Below are positions 10,776 through 21,600 of a DNA stretch of 64,000 bases, piece by piece (the first letter of the stretch is position 1; every line of letters begins with the position of its first letter). The position numbers and the translations under genes were made by a program. The DNA comes from Macrothele yani (taxonomy: Eukaryota > Arthropoda > Arachnida > Araneae > Macrothelidae), in assembly GCA_039090855.1 (NCBI GenBank), contig CM077011.1:34429501-34493500 (forward strand), read 5' to 3'. Below the pieces are notes generated by a model. It was not told the origin of the DNA, did no database searches, and saw only the letters and a program-made list of their open reading frames with translations.

Positions 10776-12705
10776 TTTATTGGACGTTGACAAATTTTGG
10801 GGAAGTCTTTCCAATATTTATTTATTTTTTTATTTTCTCGGGAGATTTACTGGACTTTGTCAAATTTTTGAAGGAAGTTTTTTTGTCGTTTCCAATTTTT
10901 TTTACTCATATTTTTTTTTGTCCTATTTTTTCTCTCTAATTTATTTTATTAAATTTATATTTTCAGGAATTCCCTGAGGTATTATAATTTTTATAGACGT
11001 TGCATTACTTTTCTAATTTTCTCGGGAGATTTACTGGACTTTGTCAAATTTTTGAAGGAAGTTTTTTCAATCGAAGCATTTCCTCAAATTTGTTTTATTA
11101 AATTTATATTTTTAGAACTCCGTGAGGTGTTATAATTTTTATAGACGTTGCATTATTTTTTTCATTCTTATATTTTTCTTCCCTACAATTTTAATTTAGA
11201 CGAGGAAAGGCTTTGTTTGAAAAGATTTCGTTCCTGTTGATTCATGTTCCGCTATCTTTTGTCCGACATGTGTTTTGGGATGACTCACCATTTTCTCTTT
11301 GACTCAGAAAACTTTGTATGACACGTGTTTTGGGAAGAGTGACTATGCCGAGTGACGCATGTCGTGATAGCAGATATGACATCACCCAACGCCATTTCCT
11401 CCGCGGGGTCGGCGGTTGACGTCATTTGAGATTCTGTAGCCACATTAAGTTCCAAGACTGATTTTTTTTTTCAATAACTTGATCATTTTGTAACGAATTT
11501 ATTCCTTATTTTTTCCTCATAATTTCCGATTTTATATTCATAATTTTTCAACGTAACGATTTTTTTATTTTCTTTGAGGAGACTTCACGCATTTTCAACG
11601 GACGTTCCAACATAAAAACGTTTTCCAAAGTTTTGTGCTGCAGACATAATCTTAAAACACGATTGTTTATTAACGTGTTCATGGCATTTTTTTAACGTTT
11701 TACCGTTTTCCACCGTACAAAGCCACAATTTTTTAGGCATAGTTAAAATGTTTTTTTTTTAATTTCTTCATGATTATTCAGTGAAATGTACCCTTTAATG
11801 CATTATCTTAATCTTTTTTTACTAAATGCTTGCATACTCGTTAAACTTCTCGATGTACCAACATTACTTTATTTTCAAACTAACAACTACTTTTATCGAG
11901 GCTTTATTTTTTCTGTCTACGAAGAATTTTTTAGTTTATTCTCTCAAGATATGAAAATTAATTATAACGAAATCCTTTCACTTTTCTATCGCTAAGAATT
12001 TTCCTTAAAATAAGTCCTGAGCTATTATAGTTCGCTTTGTCTGGTTAGAGGTGATTCATCAATAGTATGTTTGTGACCAGATAACGTCTCCGTGCAGTTA
12101 CTGCCTGAAGCGATGACGCATGGGTGACGGGTACGTCGTGATGTCATCCTTGTGAACTTGGAATGTCATCATACTGCTTGAAGCGATGACGCACGGTGAC
12201 CGGTTTTTCGTGATGTCATCTTTGTGAACAGATGCCAAAAGAATTTCAGAAACTGTTTCAACTTCGAACCAATGGCGTTTCTTCCATTGTCGGGGTGTCA
12301 AAAAGGCATCCTGTTTGCTATAACAAAATTTCATACTTTCACCAAAAATCATATTTTTAAACGCGCTTTTTTTTCATGTATAACTAAATTTTTATTGTTT
12401 ACTCACATCATCAAAGTCAATCTCATTCCTTTTCTTCATTTAGTTCGCTTTAAATTGAGATGTTTCAAAACTTCGCGTATATTTCATTCACTCAATGTCC
12501 GGTTCTCAAGTGTCTGTCCCTTCATTTTCAACTTCTGTGCATGCTGCATTTTTTCTTTAGACGTTTAGTTTCATAGGCCTTTTTTTCGTTTTAATTAGGT
12601 TTTCATTATCATATTTTTTTATTCATTGTCTCAGCAGAAAAAGCTTTCATTCTGGAGACATAGCGACTAAGTCCGTACTTCCTCTAAACATTTTTATTTC
12701 ACGTT

Positions 12706-13212
12706 TGTAACGTACCAGGAGATGTGACGTACCTGCCAGAAGGACGCACACGACATAAAGGCAGATAGGAATCAGAATACATGTCCGCGTAGCTTAATTG
12801 GTAGAGCAACTTATTCCGGAATGAGTGGACCCGGGTTCGAACCCCGCGCGGATAAAAATGACGGAGAAATTTACTTCGTTATAATGGCGCCCGAACTATC
12901 CGGATGACCCGACCGTTCAAAATCTCGCAATGGTGTGATGTTATTTCCACACCGCGAGATAGGAAAAATAAGAGAATCCTTTCTCCAGCACTTCAAAAAA
13001 AAAAAAAAAAAAAAAAAAAATAAGGGGGAGATGATGTAACGTACCAGGAGATGTGACGTACCTGTCCGAAGGACGCACACGACATAAAGGCAGATAGGAA
13101 TCAGAGCAAATGTCCGCGTAGCTTAATTGGTAGAGCAGCTTATTCCGGAATGAGTGGACCCAGGTTCGAATCCTGGCGCGGATAAAAATGACGGAGAAAT
13201 TCACTTCGTTAT
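12706..13212 (+). mobile_element. TRIM-like mini-LTR retroelement with tRNA-bearing LTRs, copy 1
   Basis: Direct repeats 12706-12882 and 13035-13212 begin TGTAACG and end CGTTAT. Two bases after the first lies TGGCGCCCGAAC (12885-12896), the classic tRNA-Lys primer-binding sequence. Just before the second is a purine tract AAGGGGGAGATGA. Target duplication ACGTT flanks the element (12701-12705, 13213-13217). The interior is only ~150 bp with no coding. Each LTR holds a tRNA-like unit (12783-12853; 13112-13183). It is inserted in the Polinton-like element, so it is younger than that insertion. Confidence 0.88.
13112..13183 (+). ncRNA. tRNA-like sequence inside the TRIM LTR
   Basis: 72 nt fold as a tRNA: acceptor strands GTCCGCG and CGCGGAT (7 pairs with one G-U), D-arm GCTT...GAGC, T-arm CCAGG-TTCGAAT-CCTGG (perfect). 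Box A is TAGCTTAATTGGTAGAGC, box B GGTTCGAATCC. The anticodon arm, around TTATTCCGGAATGAG, appears one base short, so it may not be a working tRNA. The resemblance (CTCCGGA-type loop) suggests an Arg-CCG ancestor, which is inference. No CCA end or T-run terminator follows directly. Confidence 0.75.
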
Positions 13213-13217
13213 ACGTT

Positions 13218-15900
13218 TTACTAATTCGTCAGAAAAGCAGGTGTTTCCAAACTCCCATAGTGAAAATATTGTATTCTCCTTATTTTACTTATTATATTTT
13301 TCCTTCTATTCAGTGTTATATGATTCTTCAAACTTTGGTTTATTTTTATGAAACTTCTTTTTTTCTTAGTTTTTTTTTCTGATCCAGACTATCAATCTTT
13401 TCCTATCGATTTAATTACTCTTATTTTCCCATTCGACTTTACTTTTGAACAGAAATGTATCTAAAATGTTCAGGAGTATTTTAGTCTATAAGGCCGATTC
13501 TTCCCTGTTGCAAATAAAGTCATGTAGGATTTTAGTGTAAATGCCCCCAAATCTTTAGAACTTACTTTTCATAGTTAGATACTAATTCCTCGAGGTTTAA
13601 ATTAAAACATGAAAGAAGAGTGTTTTTACGCTCTCTCCAGTGTGTGAGCTTTCCCCAAGAAATTAACTTTGAATTTCCCCATGTTTCTGTCGGAAACTGA
13701 AAATCTCCTGCGACTGTTTTCACGCGTCTCTTGCTTACAGGAAAACCTCATATGGCATGAAATCACTTTGCTTGGCAGATTAAACTAAATTCTGGTTTTG
13801 AACTTTGAATACAAACTCAAGCTCGCAAAAGTATAGTTTTCTGAGTGAACTTAAACTGTCTAAGATGACAAAAATCTAAAACTGCTGACTCAATGGGACA
13901 GAGCGTTTGAACTTTGCCCTTCATTCTCCATTTACGAGATCCGTCGTGAACCACTAGAAGGGAAGTAAGCAGACCCTGATTTAGTCCACTGTTTCCAAGG
14001 AAGGTAGAAAGCTAGTGTCGTAATTCAAAAGCTCATAACTCAAGCCTCCCCAGGATTCAATTTCGGACGAACGAATACTCAGATGTCAATGCTTAGACAT
14101 TGAAAAATTACTTCAGACAAATATTTTCTTACTTAAAGTGCTTCAATTCAGAATTTGTACTACTTAAGATTTCCCTTAGTCAATATTATTTCTATCTTAA
14201 AAACTTTTAAAGGGTTGATTTTGAAAAAAAAAAAAAATAAAAAAAAAAAAAAAAAAACGAGTTCCCACAAAAATGTAAAATTTCCTCAGATTGTATGAGG
14301 AACCAAAAAAATTGATGAAGCTTGAATGTTAACCATTTCTTTCTCTTCATGTTTCATTCCATAAACTTTCTTCAAATTCCTATATATCCAAGAATTTTGT
14401 TAAATCTCCAAGTTCGACTCCCCCAGAAATTTTCTGAAAATGATAGTTTCTCTTTTAAAAAAATTCCAGAAAAGAATCCCTTCACTGAAACAAGAAATTC
14501 CTATTCAAAGCATTCCATCCCTCTTTCTACTTCAAATACTCTATTTGTAAATCTAAGGAAGTTTTTTTTAATATTCATATACTTTTCCCTCTAACTTTAG
14601 AAGATATTGTCTTAAAATGTATGTACATATTACAGTAGTAAAATATCTTACTACTGCTTGATGTTCAATTCACTTCACATTGTCTTAAGGAAATTCGTTC
14701 ATTTTCTCATAACACATAGACATGTTATTTTTCTTCCCATTCACTTCAAAGACTTGAGATCAACTTAATGGAGTCCTTTGAGAAAAACTTTCATAGGAAA
14801 GCATAAATTTGCCCAAAAAGTACATTAAAAATAAACAAATGTTGAAAGTTCCTGTACAAGAAGGAAATTCTGTTGTAACTTCTAAACGAAAAAAGACAAA
14901 TTCTAAGAAAATATGTAAAAATGTTCATTGGATTCCATATTAAAAAAATTTAGTTGAACAAAAGTGTCATTCTTTTTTTCTTTTTTAAATGTATGCACTT
15001 TCGGAACAGTTCATTCTTTCTTAGGGTTAAAAATGGAACACTTCATTTTTTCTTAGTGGACAGCTTTGAGAAAACACATTTCATTAAAAGCAGGGAAATT
15101 CTCATAGAATAACATGGGAAAACTAGTATACATAAAAAGACTGTTTCGAAACGAGTAAAAATCTGTTGAAGTTCGTTTTCGAAAAAGTTGGAAATAGAAT
15201 ATAGTAAAAACAGTCACAGCAAGTTCCTGAAAGTTGAAAATTGGATGTACTAAAAATGTCTAAGGAAAGAATTTTTTATAAAACACAACTGCTTTAGTTT
15301 TCCCAGGCTAGAGGGGTCTTCAGTGAGAGCGCTTTTTCTTTTTCAACACAAAGAATGAAGTGAGTCAGTTTGAAACATTTCAAACTCCCCGAAAATAAGC
15401 CGTGTACTCTGGTTTCGGCTCAATACTGTAAAGCATTGCTCTCAGACCAGTCGGAAATCCCCCGATTGGCCGCCTGATGGAAAACATCAGGCCCATTTCG
15501 TTTAATAAATACCCAAATATCCTTAAGAAAAGTCTTTAGCAAAAAAATACTAGTTCCCCATTAAATCAATTCATTCTGTTACTATTTTAAAAAAGAAATT
15601 TCTTTTACTTTTAAAATTCTTGAAAGCTTATTATTTTGATTCATTTCAATAAAAAAACATAATTTCACTTAAATTTAGGTTAATAAAAGAATAATTTCAC
15701 AAAATTTATATCTCAGAATGAATAAAATACTTACACTTAAATTTAGGCTCTGGAAATAGAAAAAAAAATTACTTTAAACATTTCCAAAAAAATATTTACT
15801 TTTCTTTTTCAGTAATTTACCTACCTCCCTCCCCCTTCCCTTACCCAAATTTTTAGGAGCCCTAAAAAGGACTTTTTTTCAACAGCTGCTGTTTCCTCCA
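13218..15900. other. AT-rich interior of the Polinton-like element without genes
   Basis: I found no frame with recognisable motifs. The 90-codon frame at 14322-14594 is low-complexity and AT-driven. Long A-runs occur at 14225-14257. In complete Polintons this amount of sequence carries several genes, so it is either deleted and drifted or never coding. Confidence 0.5.
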
Positions 15901-15902
15901 AC

Positions 15903-16505
15903 TCAATACAAGTCGTATTGGGCTACGTGCATGTCGTGAACCGTTTTCAACAAGTTCGTAATGTCCAGAGATTCTAAAAATTCTTTGGAGATGAGTCCCT
16001 TCGAAGCAGCAACGAAAGATTCCGCTACAACCATAGGCTGCAGCATAGCAACGGCGCAGGCAAAGTGAGTGCTAAACTTAATATCAATGGAATCAGAGCA
16101 GGCATGCTCCATGATGTTGTTAGGCAATTCACGATAGGGCAAGAGACATTCCGGACATCGAAACAGTAGGTTTACCTTTTCTTCTATTTGTGTCGTGAGC
16201 ACCTCGGTCAAGATGAAAATCAACTCTTCATCAGAAATGTTCGTTCCTGGACGATTCGTACTCTGCAGCTCTAACACAGCTTTTCTAAAAATGGATCCAA
16301 ATTGCAGCTGAGTAATGCTTTTCCATATGTCATCGCATTTCTCCAACAGTTCATCAAATTCTTCCCAATTTAGTGTGACGGAAATGGGGTTTAATCGACG
16401 GAAACCATGAACTCTAGGAGAGATCTGTTCAAAGGAATACACACAACTGTCCCCCACTTCTCCGGCAGGAGAGGAAGAAACAATCAGTTCACTGTTGACA
16501 ATCAC
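15903..16505 (-). CDS. PC4-like domain plus unrecognised C-terminal part (same frame as the upstream gene)
   Basis: About 200 codons. The opening part (YSFEQISPRVHGFRRLN, then ISVTLNWEEFDELL) resembles the ssDNA-binding fold of transcription coactivator PC4, in which a KGISLT-like strand precedes a helix. The rest is alpha-helical with a CPEC...HAC group that might bind zinc; I do not recognise it. There is no ATG at the front: the frame simply follows a single TGA at 16521-16523 and is in phase with the AlkB/PC4 frame upstream. The likely reading is one longer ancestral protein interrupted by a nonsense codon, or readthrough. Function is unproven. Confidence 0.5.
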   Translation of the reverse strand: MIVNSELIVSSSPAGEVGDSCVYSFEQISPRVHGFRRLNPISVTLNWEEFDELLEKCDDIWKSITQLQFGSIFRKAVLELQSTNRPGTNISDEELIFILTEVLTTQIEEKVNLLFRCPECLLPYRELPNNIMEHACSDSIDIKFSTHFACAVAMLQPMVVAESFVAASKGLISKEFLESLDITNLLKTVHDMHVAQYDLY

Positions 16506-16520
16506 TTCGTCAATCCTAGC

Positions 16521-17246
16521 TCAGAAACTATATGAACGTTCCATAAACTTTCGGAAAGTTAGAGCTGACATAGTAATTCCATTTTTGGTGGGCTGGAAAG
16601 TTTGTCCGTCATAACGATAACTCCGGAGATGGACTCTGACTGAGTTTGTGAAATCAGTAACTTTCACCACAACTTTTCCTCCCAAAGGAGAATGATGGGG
16701 GTGAAGATCATTTGTAGTGGGAGAACGATTCATAATGTTCGGCTCAGCTGCGCAGGCTTTCTTAGCTACAGACGAGGAAGTAGTCGACGAACGCTTCATC
16801 ATGATTCGGGAAATTGAATCGTTAGCACACAACAAGGAGGAAGAAGGCACAAGTGACTCGGACGAATGCACAAGACGAATTGACGGTGAAAGAGCACTGT
16901 CTTTATCTGGTTTGTTATCAGCAGACAAACAAACGGTGGGCCTTGGAACTGATAACAGAGGTTGGTAGTCATCCTGTTTACTGCGTGAGCGCGTGAATGA
17001 GTCATGAGACAATGGCGTCTGTGCTATCATCTTTCTGAAGGTTAAATTTAGCCTAATATTTGGAGCGTTCTTTTGACGCGGTAGACCATGACTCCAATAA
17101 GAATTCGTTGGCGGAAGCATCTGGAGTAGAGAACCTGATCTCAGAGTTAATGAAACTGGTTTAAATCCGTTCCTCTTAAAAACAAAATCTCTTTCTTGCC
17201 CGAGAGCAATGCACGACAAAGGTTCTAAATCTGATTCATTGTCCAT
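16521..17246 (-). pseudogene. ALKBH2-like dioxygenase C-terminal half fused to a Ser-rich linker and PC4-like domain
   Basis: Residues 1-75 are the second half of an AlkB-type Fe(II)/2-oxoglutarate dioxygenase: MDNESDLEP supplies the Asp of HxD, RDFVFKR a core strand, GSLLQM then WSHGLP the distal His, and RLNLTFRKM the 2-oxoglutarate-binding Arg strand. A Ser/Thr-rich linker of about 115 residues follows. The end (DFTNSVRVHLRSYRYDGQTF, then TKNGITMSALTFRKF) matches the PC4 ssDNA-binding pattern. The catalytic His of HxD is missing at the upstream break (see 17247-17310). ALKBH2-type enzymes repair alkylated bases in DNA; an element that replicates through single strands could use such repair, but this copy cannot be active as read. 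Confidence 0.82.
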
Positions 17247-17310
17247 ATCCGATGCTATCTTTTCCAGTTCGGTATTTGTTTATTAAAACAAAATTGAAAG
17301 TCATTCTTTC
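17247..17310 (-). other. Break in the AlkB gene at the HxD motif
   Basis: Between the two long AlkB frames, a third minus-strand frame carries a short AlkB piece (INKYRTGKDSIGYG) and overlaps the end of the first. Two +1 frame changes occur within about 70 bp. The second falls immediately after the Tyr that should precede the metal-binding His. Comparison with the family layout suggests a few bases (about 5) were lost there, removing the His codon. Sequencing or assembly error is an alternative. Confidence 0.7.
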
Positions 17311-17720
17311 TCAACAGCGAGCTTGATTTCTTGAAGCAATGGGGTCCAAGGGTTAGGTTCTAAAGTCAAACCGCTAAAAGTGTATTTCAGATTGGGGTCC
17401 CCGAAGGCAACATGCTGTCTTGGAATGTTATAACACTTTCCGAAAATTTTTATTTTTGAGAATTCACCACTCAAATATTCCACTTCATCTTCCAAACGAG
17501 AATAGTAATCAATCGCTTGAGCAAGGGAGAAGAGCTGAAAGTAACGAAAATTCAGATTTTCCTTGTTATGACGAAGAGACAACAATTTTTTCAGATCAAC
17601 ACACTCACACCAAGCACCGAAGCGATAATGAGTCAGGAAGGCAGGCAGGCAGGCTTGCGATAAGGCGTATGACGTCAGGTTTCCGAGAGATGAGTAAGCA
17701 GCTGTTCCCCCTTTCCCCAC
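17301..17720 (-). pseudogene. ALKBH2-like dioxygenase N-terminal half
   Basis: From about residue 75 the frame has the N-terminal AlkB fold: EDEVEYLSGEFSKI, then FGKCYNIPRQ (the conserved FGK..xxPR), GDPNLKYTFSGLTLEPNPW. This pattern is closest to the animal ALKBH2/ALKBH3 group, not to bacterial AlkB, suggesting capture from an animal host. The first ~55 residues do not match the family and may be intronic or leader sequence; a true start was not identified. The frame ends at a TGA (17301-17303) where the next AlkB piece begins in another frame. It lies downstream of the polymerase gene on the same strand. Confidence 0.85.
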
Positions 17721-18206
17721 CTGCTTGTTCTGTCAGAAGGTCCTACCCTTTTGAAATGTGGGGAAAAATTACTCCCCCAATTACGTTGACAAAGAAATTT
17801 TCTAGAAATGCGTACATGAAGACACAATATTAAAGTAACAACATTCCTCAATTTATATTTAAAAAAAAACCTCTACTGGTTTTAAAGTTCCTTCTCTTGT
17901 AATTTTTTTCTCGCTAAATGCATCTTTGACAACCCCGAAAGCTGAACTTCTGTTCTTTTCAAAATGATTTGTTCCGAAAGGGGTTCACTCCCTGAGGAAT
18001 GCAGATTCAAAGCAACGTGATCACTCGTTATTTTTGTACAGACAGTAAAAACTATGATCAGCAACAAATTTGAAAAAAAAAAGAAAAAACATTGGACTGT
18101 CTCCACACATTTTTAAAATGACGTCATTTGAGAGGAGATTTTTCATGACAAATTTCTTCCAACAGGAAAAGAATGTATGCGAGCAGAGTAAAAATTTTGA
18201 GTCTTT

Positions 18207-18445
18207 GCGTGAGCAAATTGAGACGACATATCTTCGCATGAGTAAATTGTGACGAAATATCTTCGCATGAGTAAATTGTGACGAAATATCTTCGCATGAG
18301 TAGAGTAAAAATTTTGAGACGAAATATCTTCGCATGAGCAACTGAGATGAAATATCTTCGCATGAGCAGAGTAAAAATTTTGAGACGAAATATATAAGCA
18401 ACTGAGATGAAATATCTTCACGTGAGCAAAACAAACATTTTGAGA
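18207..18445 (-). repeat. Minisatellite of ~29-bp units between polymerase and AlkB genes
   Basis: About eight units built from GACGAAATATCTTCGCATGA followed by GTAAATTGT or GCAACTGA or GCAGAGTAAAAATTTTGA. Spacing is irregular and units differ, so it is not a CRISPR-like array. It lies 3' of the polymerase stop and 5' of AlkB, where transcript-end or promoter signals would be expected. Confidence 0.8.
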
Positions 18446-18654
18446 CGAAATTTTTTTTCTATGAATCCAAGCGAGCAGCAGCAGCAAAATAGACGGAGGC
18501 ATTTCATAGAGCAGAGAATTTTTTTTTCTTGAGGGAAATTTTCTGGAATAATGAGTGAAGACTTGAATTATTCATTCTCTTCCTGGGCAAAGTGTGCCGT
18601 GTGGACCCCCATGCCAAGCAGTTTATCGACATGGAGTGGTTCGAATACAGGCAG

Positions 18655-21600
18655 CTATTTTGTTTTAAATTTCTTCCGGGGAGGCTCTTCCGATTCTAAC
18701 GAATAATGCCCATAAGGAAGAGAATGAATATTGTCCTGGGATACGACTCGCTTGTTGTCATATGGGCTAAGAGATGTTTTGTTTGTGGCAACAGTGAAAA
18801 CCGAATGTTTCATGCTTCGAATGCAATAGCTCATGTTCTTCTTTTCTTGCATATGAATGAGAGAAGACTTGAAATCATTCAAACGAAGCTGTTGGGAAAC
18901 TACTGTTTTGCTCACGCCTTTAGCTTTTTTGACTTCTTCTTCTTCTGTAGCAAAAGCATACATCTTCGGTCTAAGACCAACAAATTCTTTTATGGCTCTT
19001 CCTTGGGTCTCGTCTTTAAATTTCCCAATTACTTTTTTATTTTTCAGACAATAGAGCGGGTGGCTTGTGCAAAAATCACTCGTGTCAAATTCATCTTTAA
19101 TGTTTTCCATATCTTTATATAGATCTTCTGTCTTGATGTGATAGAAGAAACTATCAGTATCCATATAAAGAATGGAAATGTTGTCACGATATAAAGGCCT
19201 CATCACTTCATAATGGAAGTCGTACATTCTAGTTTTAGAGATGTCTAAAATGGCGACTCCCAAATAAATGGGTTTGTTGAAGGTGAGGTGAGTGACATTA
19301 AAATGCATTGACACAAGAAAATTTCCATCAGCTTCATCTTTTAGTATGGAGCGGTCTTTAAAATTGGGCTTACTGAGCAGCTTTTCCAGTCGATTGTCTT
19401 CGCACACCAGCTCAACTTTGGTTCGGTTGCGAATATTTTCCATTGTTTTGCCAAAAACGGAATTGTTCATCAATTTGAAAAAATCTTTCTCAAACTCATT
19501 TTTTGCCCTCTTTCTCATTTCAGTATTAAGCTGAATATAAGGTTGCAACCACTTGCTTTGATCAAAGCTTATTCCTCGATGCACTTTTGTTATGACGAGA
19601 CCCGCTTTGACTGCCTGTTTGAGAAGACGATAATGAGCCACGTACCTGGATTTTTTATTTAAAGTAGTTAATAATTTGACCTGCCTGGTTCCAGGTACTA
19701 CTTCCGTTTCCGGACAGAAAGGCAAATCCGAATGAAGATCGTGAAGGGAGTCAGGATAGCTGATGTCAACATCGAGAAAGTATCCCGTGCTGGCATCGTC
19801 CGCTATACACGTGACATCCAACTGCTTCAGTTCTTCATCGGAAAGCCACCGGAAGTTATTCACCGGAAGTGACTCATGCATTCCATACCCATAAAGGTTC
19901 GTACAATCGAGATAAGAGATGAAGCTGGTTTCTTTGGAGGCATCAAAATTTTTCAGATACTTATTATTGGCCTGAGCATGCCGCTTCACACACATACACA
20001 AGCCACCCCGCTTTCCGCTCTCCAGAAAAAGTAGCATATCGTAGTCACTTAAAAGCTGGAGAGAAACTTTAGTACATTTGAGCATGGCGGACCAACTTAA
20101 TCCAGGACAACTGAAAAACCAGGCAGGATCTAAAGTATAAGTGTCCTGGCAAATATTTCGGAAATTTTCAAACACGTCGGCCAAAATGAGCACATCTGTT
20201 TTTAAGTACACATCTGCATACTGGCCTAAATTCTGAATCTTCATGACCACCCATACTTTTTTGGCATGCTCATATTCTTCATCTGTTATATGACAATTCG
20301 TTAATTTGTTGAAGAAATCCTTTTGGGGAGGTAAAGAAGTTTCCTCTAACTTGTTATACGACGAAATGTAGTCATAGGGAAAGATGCCTTTCTGCGTGAG
20401 GAGATTGAATTCTTCATCATGAGGAATAAGCTGTCGTGTAATTTTAAAATGCGTTCTCGGAAGATTATTTGATAATTTCGATAAACTGCTTGGCATGAAT
20501 CGAAAACTGTCCAGGAAACGAACTTCAAGCCCACCCATCTTTTTAGAAAAAGAAATAAATTTCTCGGTCGACTCGGGGATCACGCTAATTTCTCCTGGAA
20601 GGCAATCTAATTCCTTGATGATAAAATGTGAGTCGTATCCCGAAAGGTTATGCATCAGAACTGGAACAAAGGAAGGATTTTTGAAATTTATATTGCAGGA
20701 AGCATGTGCGGGTCCTCTGAATTTCCCAGTACGATGATCGTGGTCCGCCACTTTCTTTTTGGATTTGCTGCATGAATTATATCCACCTTCACCACAAATA
20801 TGACATATGCTCGCTTTCCGATAGACATCTTTTTCAGCCTCCGTCAATGCAATCATAGGGATATTTATTTTATAATTTTTTTCAATAACTTCCACATCTT
20901 CTTTGAGAGTGTGAAGGAAATGACTCACAACTCCCTGCTCTGCTCTATGAGTTCGGAAAACATCATAATGACCTTCCACATCTTTTATGAAATAAGCATA
21001 TGATATAACTTCATGAGATTGGGTTGGCGTGGTGAAGGACTCGCTTGGATTCGGGATCGGACCTTGAACTGGTTTTAAGACGCTCTCAAAATCAGCGTAG
21101 ACAACAAAAGGAACCCGTTGACTGAATTTGAAATCTTTAAAAGTTAATTCCTTGTCTTCTGGCATCTTGATGAGGACAGTCTTGTTTTTATTGCATAATT
21201 TCTTGTGCTCATTTAATTTTTGCTCTCCATTGTACCTCGTATCATAAGTTTTAAAACATTTTTTGCAGATGTGTACTTTACTTTTGATGGAAGACAATTG
21301 ACTGGAAATAAGCCGCTCAAAATTTGTAATGTAAGCAAAGTGGTTGCAACCTCCGTTTTCTAAATACAACAAATCTCTGTGATCCGCCAGCTCTTCTTCA
21401 CATACTTTAATGGGAAATATTTTACCAGCTTCATCTATCCCGTAAATGTTGATGCTGATATTGTTGGTCTTTTCAAATTTTGGAATGTCAGAAATTTTGA
21501 CGGGATAGTCCACGCAATCCCACTTGTAGCCGCCTTCAAAATAAGGATCGTTAAGATAAGAGGCTACTCTTTCTCGATTAAACTTTTGATTTTCAAGACG

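Larger units (their letters stand above)
9825..12324 (+). repeat. Left terminal inverted repeat of the Polinton-like element
   Basis: This pairs with 23594-25974 in reverse orientation. Outward to inward it holds a terminal AGTAGTA, a cluster of GGGGGCGTGGC units, an array of about 75-115-bp units, T-rich sequence, and an inner part with CATCCTGTTTGCTATA at the boundary. The two arms differ mainly by scattered single bases and array length. Confidence 0.92.

Noticed and set aside
10625..10939. Open frames over the TIR arrays (also 24965-25342)
   Set aside because: They follow repeat units and T-runs (Phe/Leu-rich) and have no family features.
11786..11995. 69-codon open frame present in both TIR arms (also 23917-24126)
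   Set aside because: The differences I compared between the arms change amino acids and the composition is AT-driven. It looks like passive repetition of non-coding TIR sequence.
12783..12853. A genuine cellular tRNA gene
   Set aside because: It is inside an LTR duplicated at fixed distance in three elements, the anticodon arm is one base short, and no terminator follows.
14322..14594. 90-codon frame in the left interior of the Polinton-like element as a missing integrase or capsid gene
   Set aside because: No catalytic or structural motif is visible and the composition equals surrounding non-coding sequence.
18207..18445. Regular short repeats resembling a CRISPR array
   Set aside because: Units abut or vary in spacing without unique spacers, and the setting is a eukaryotic mobile element.
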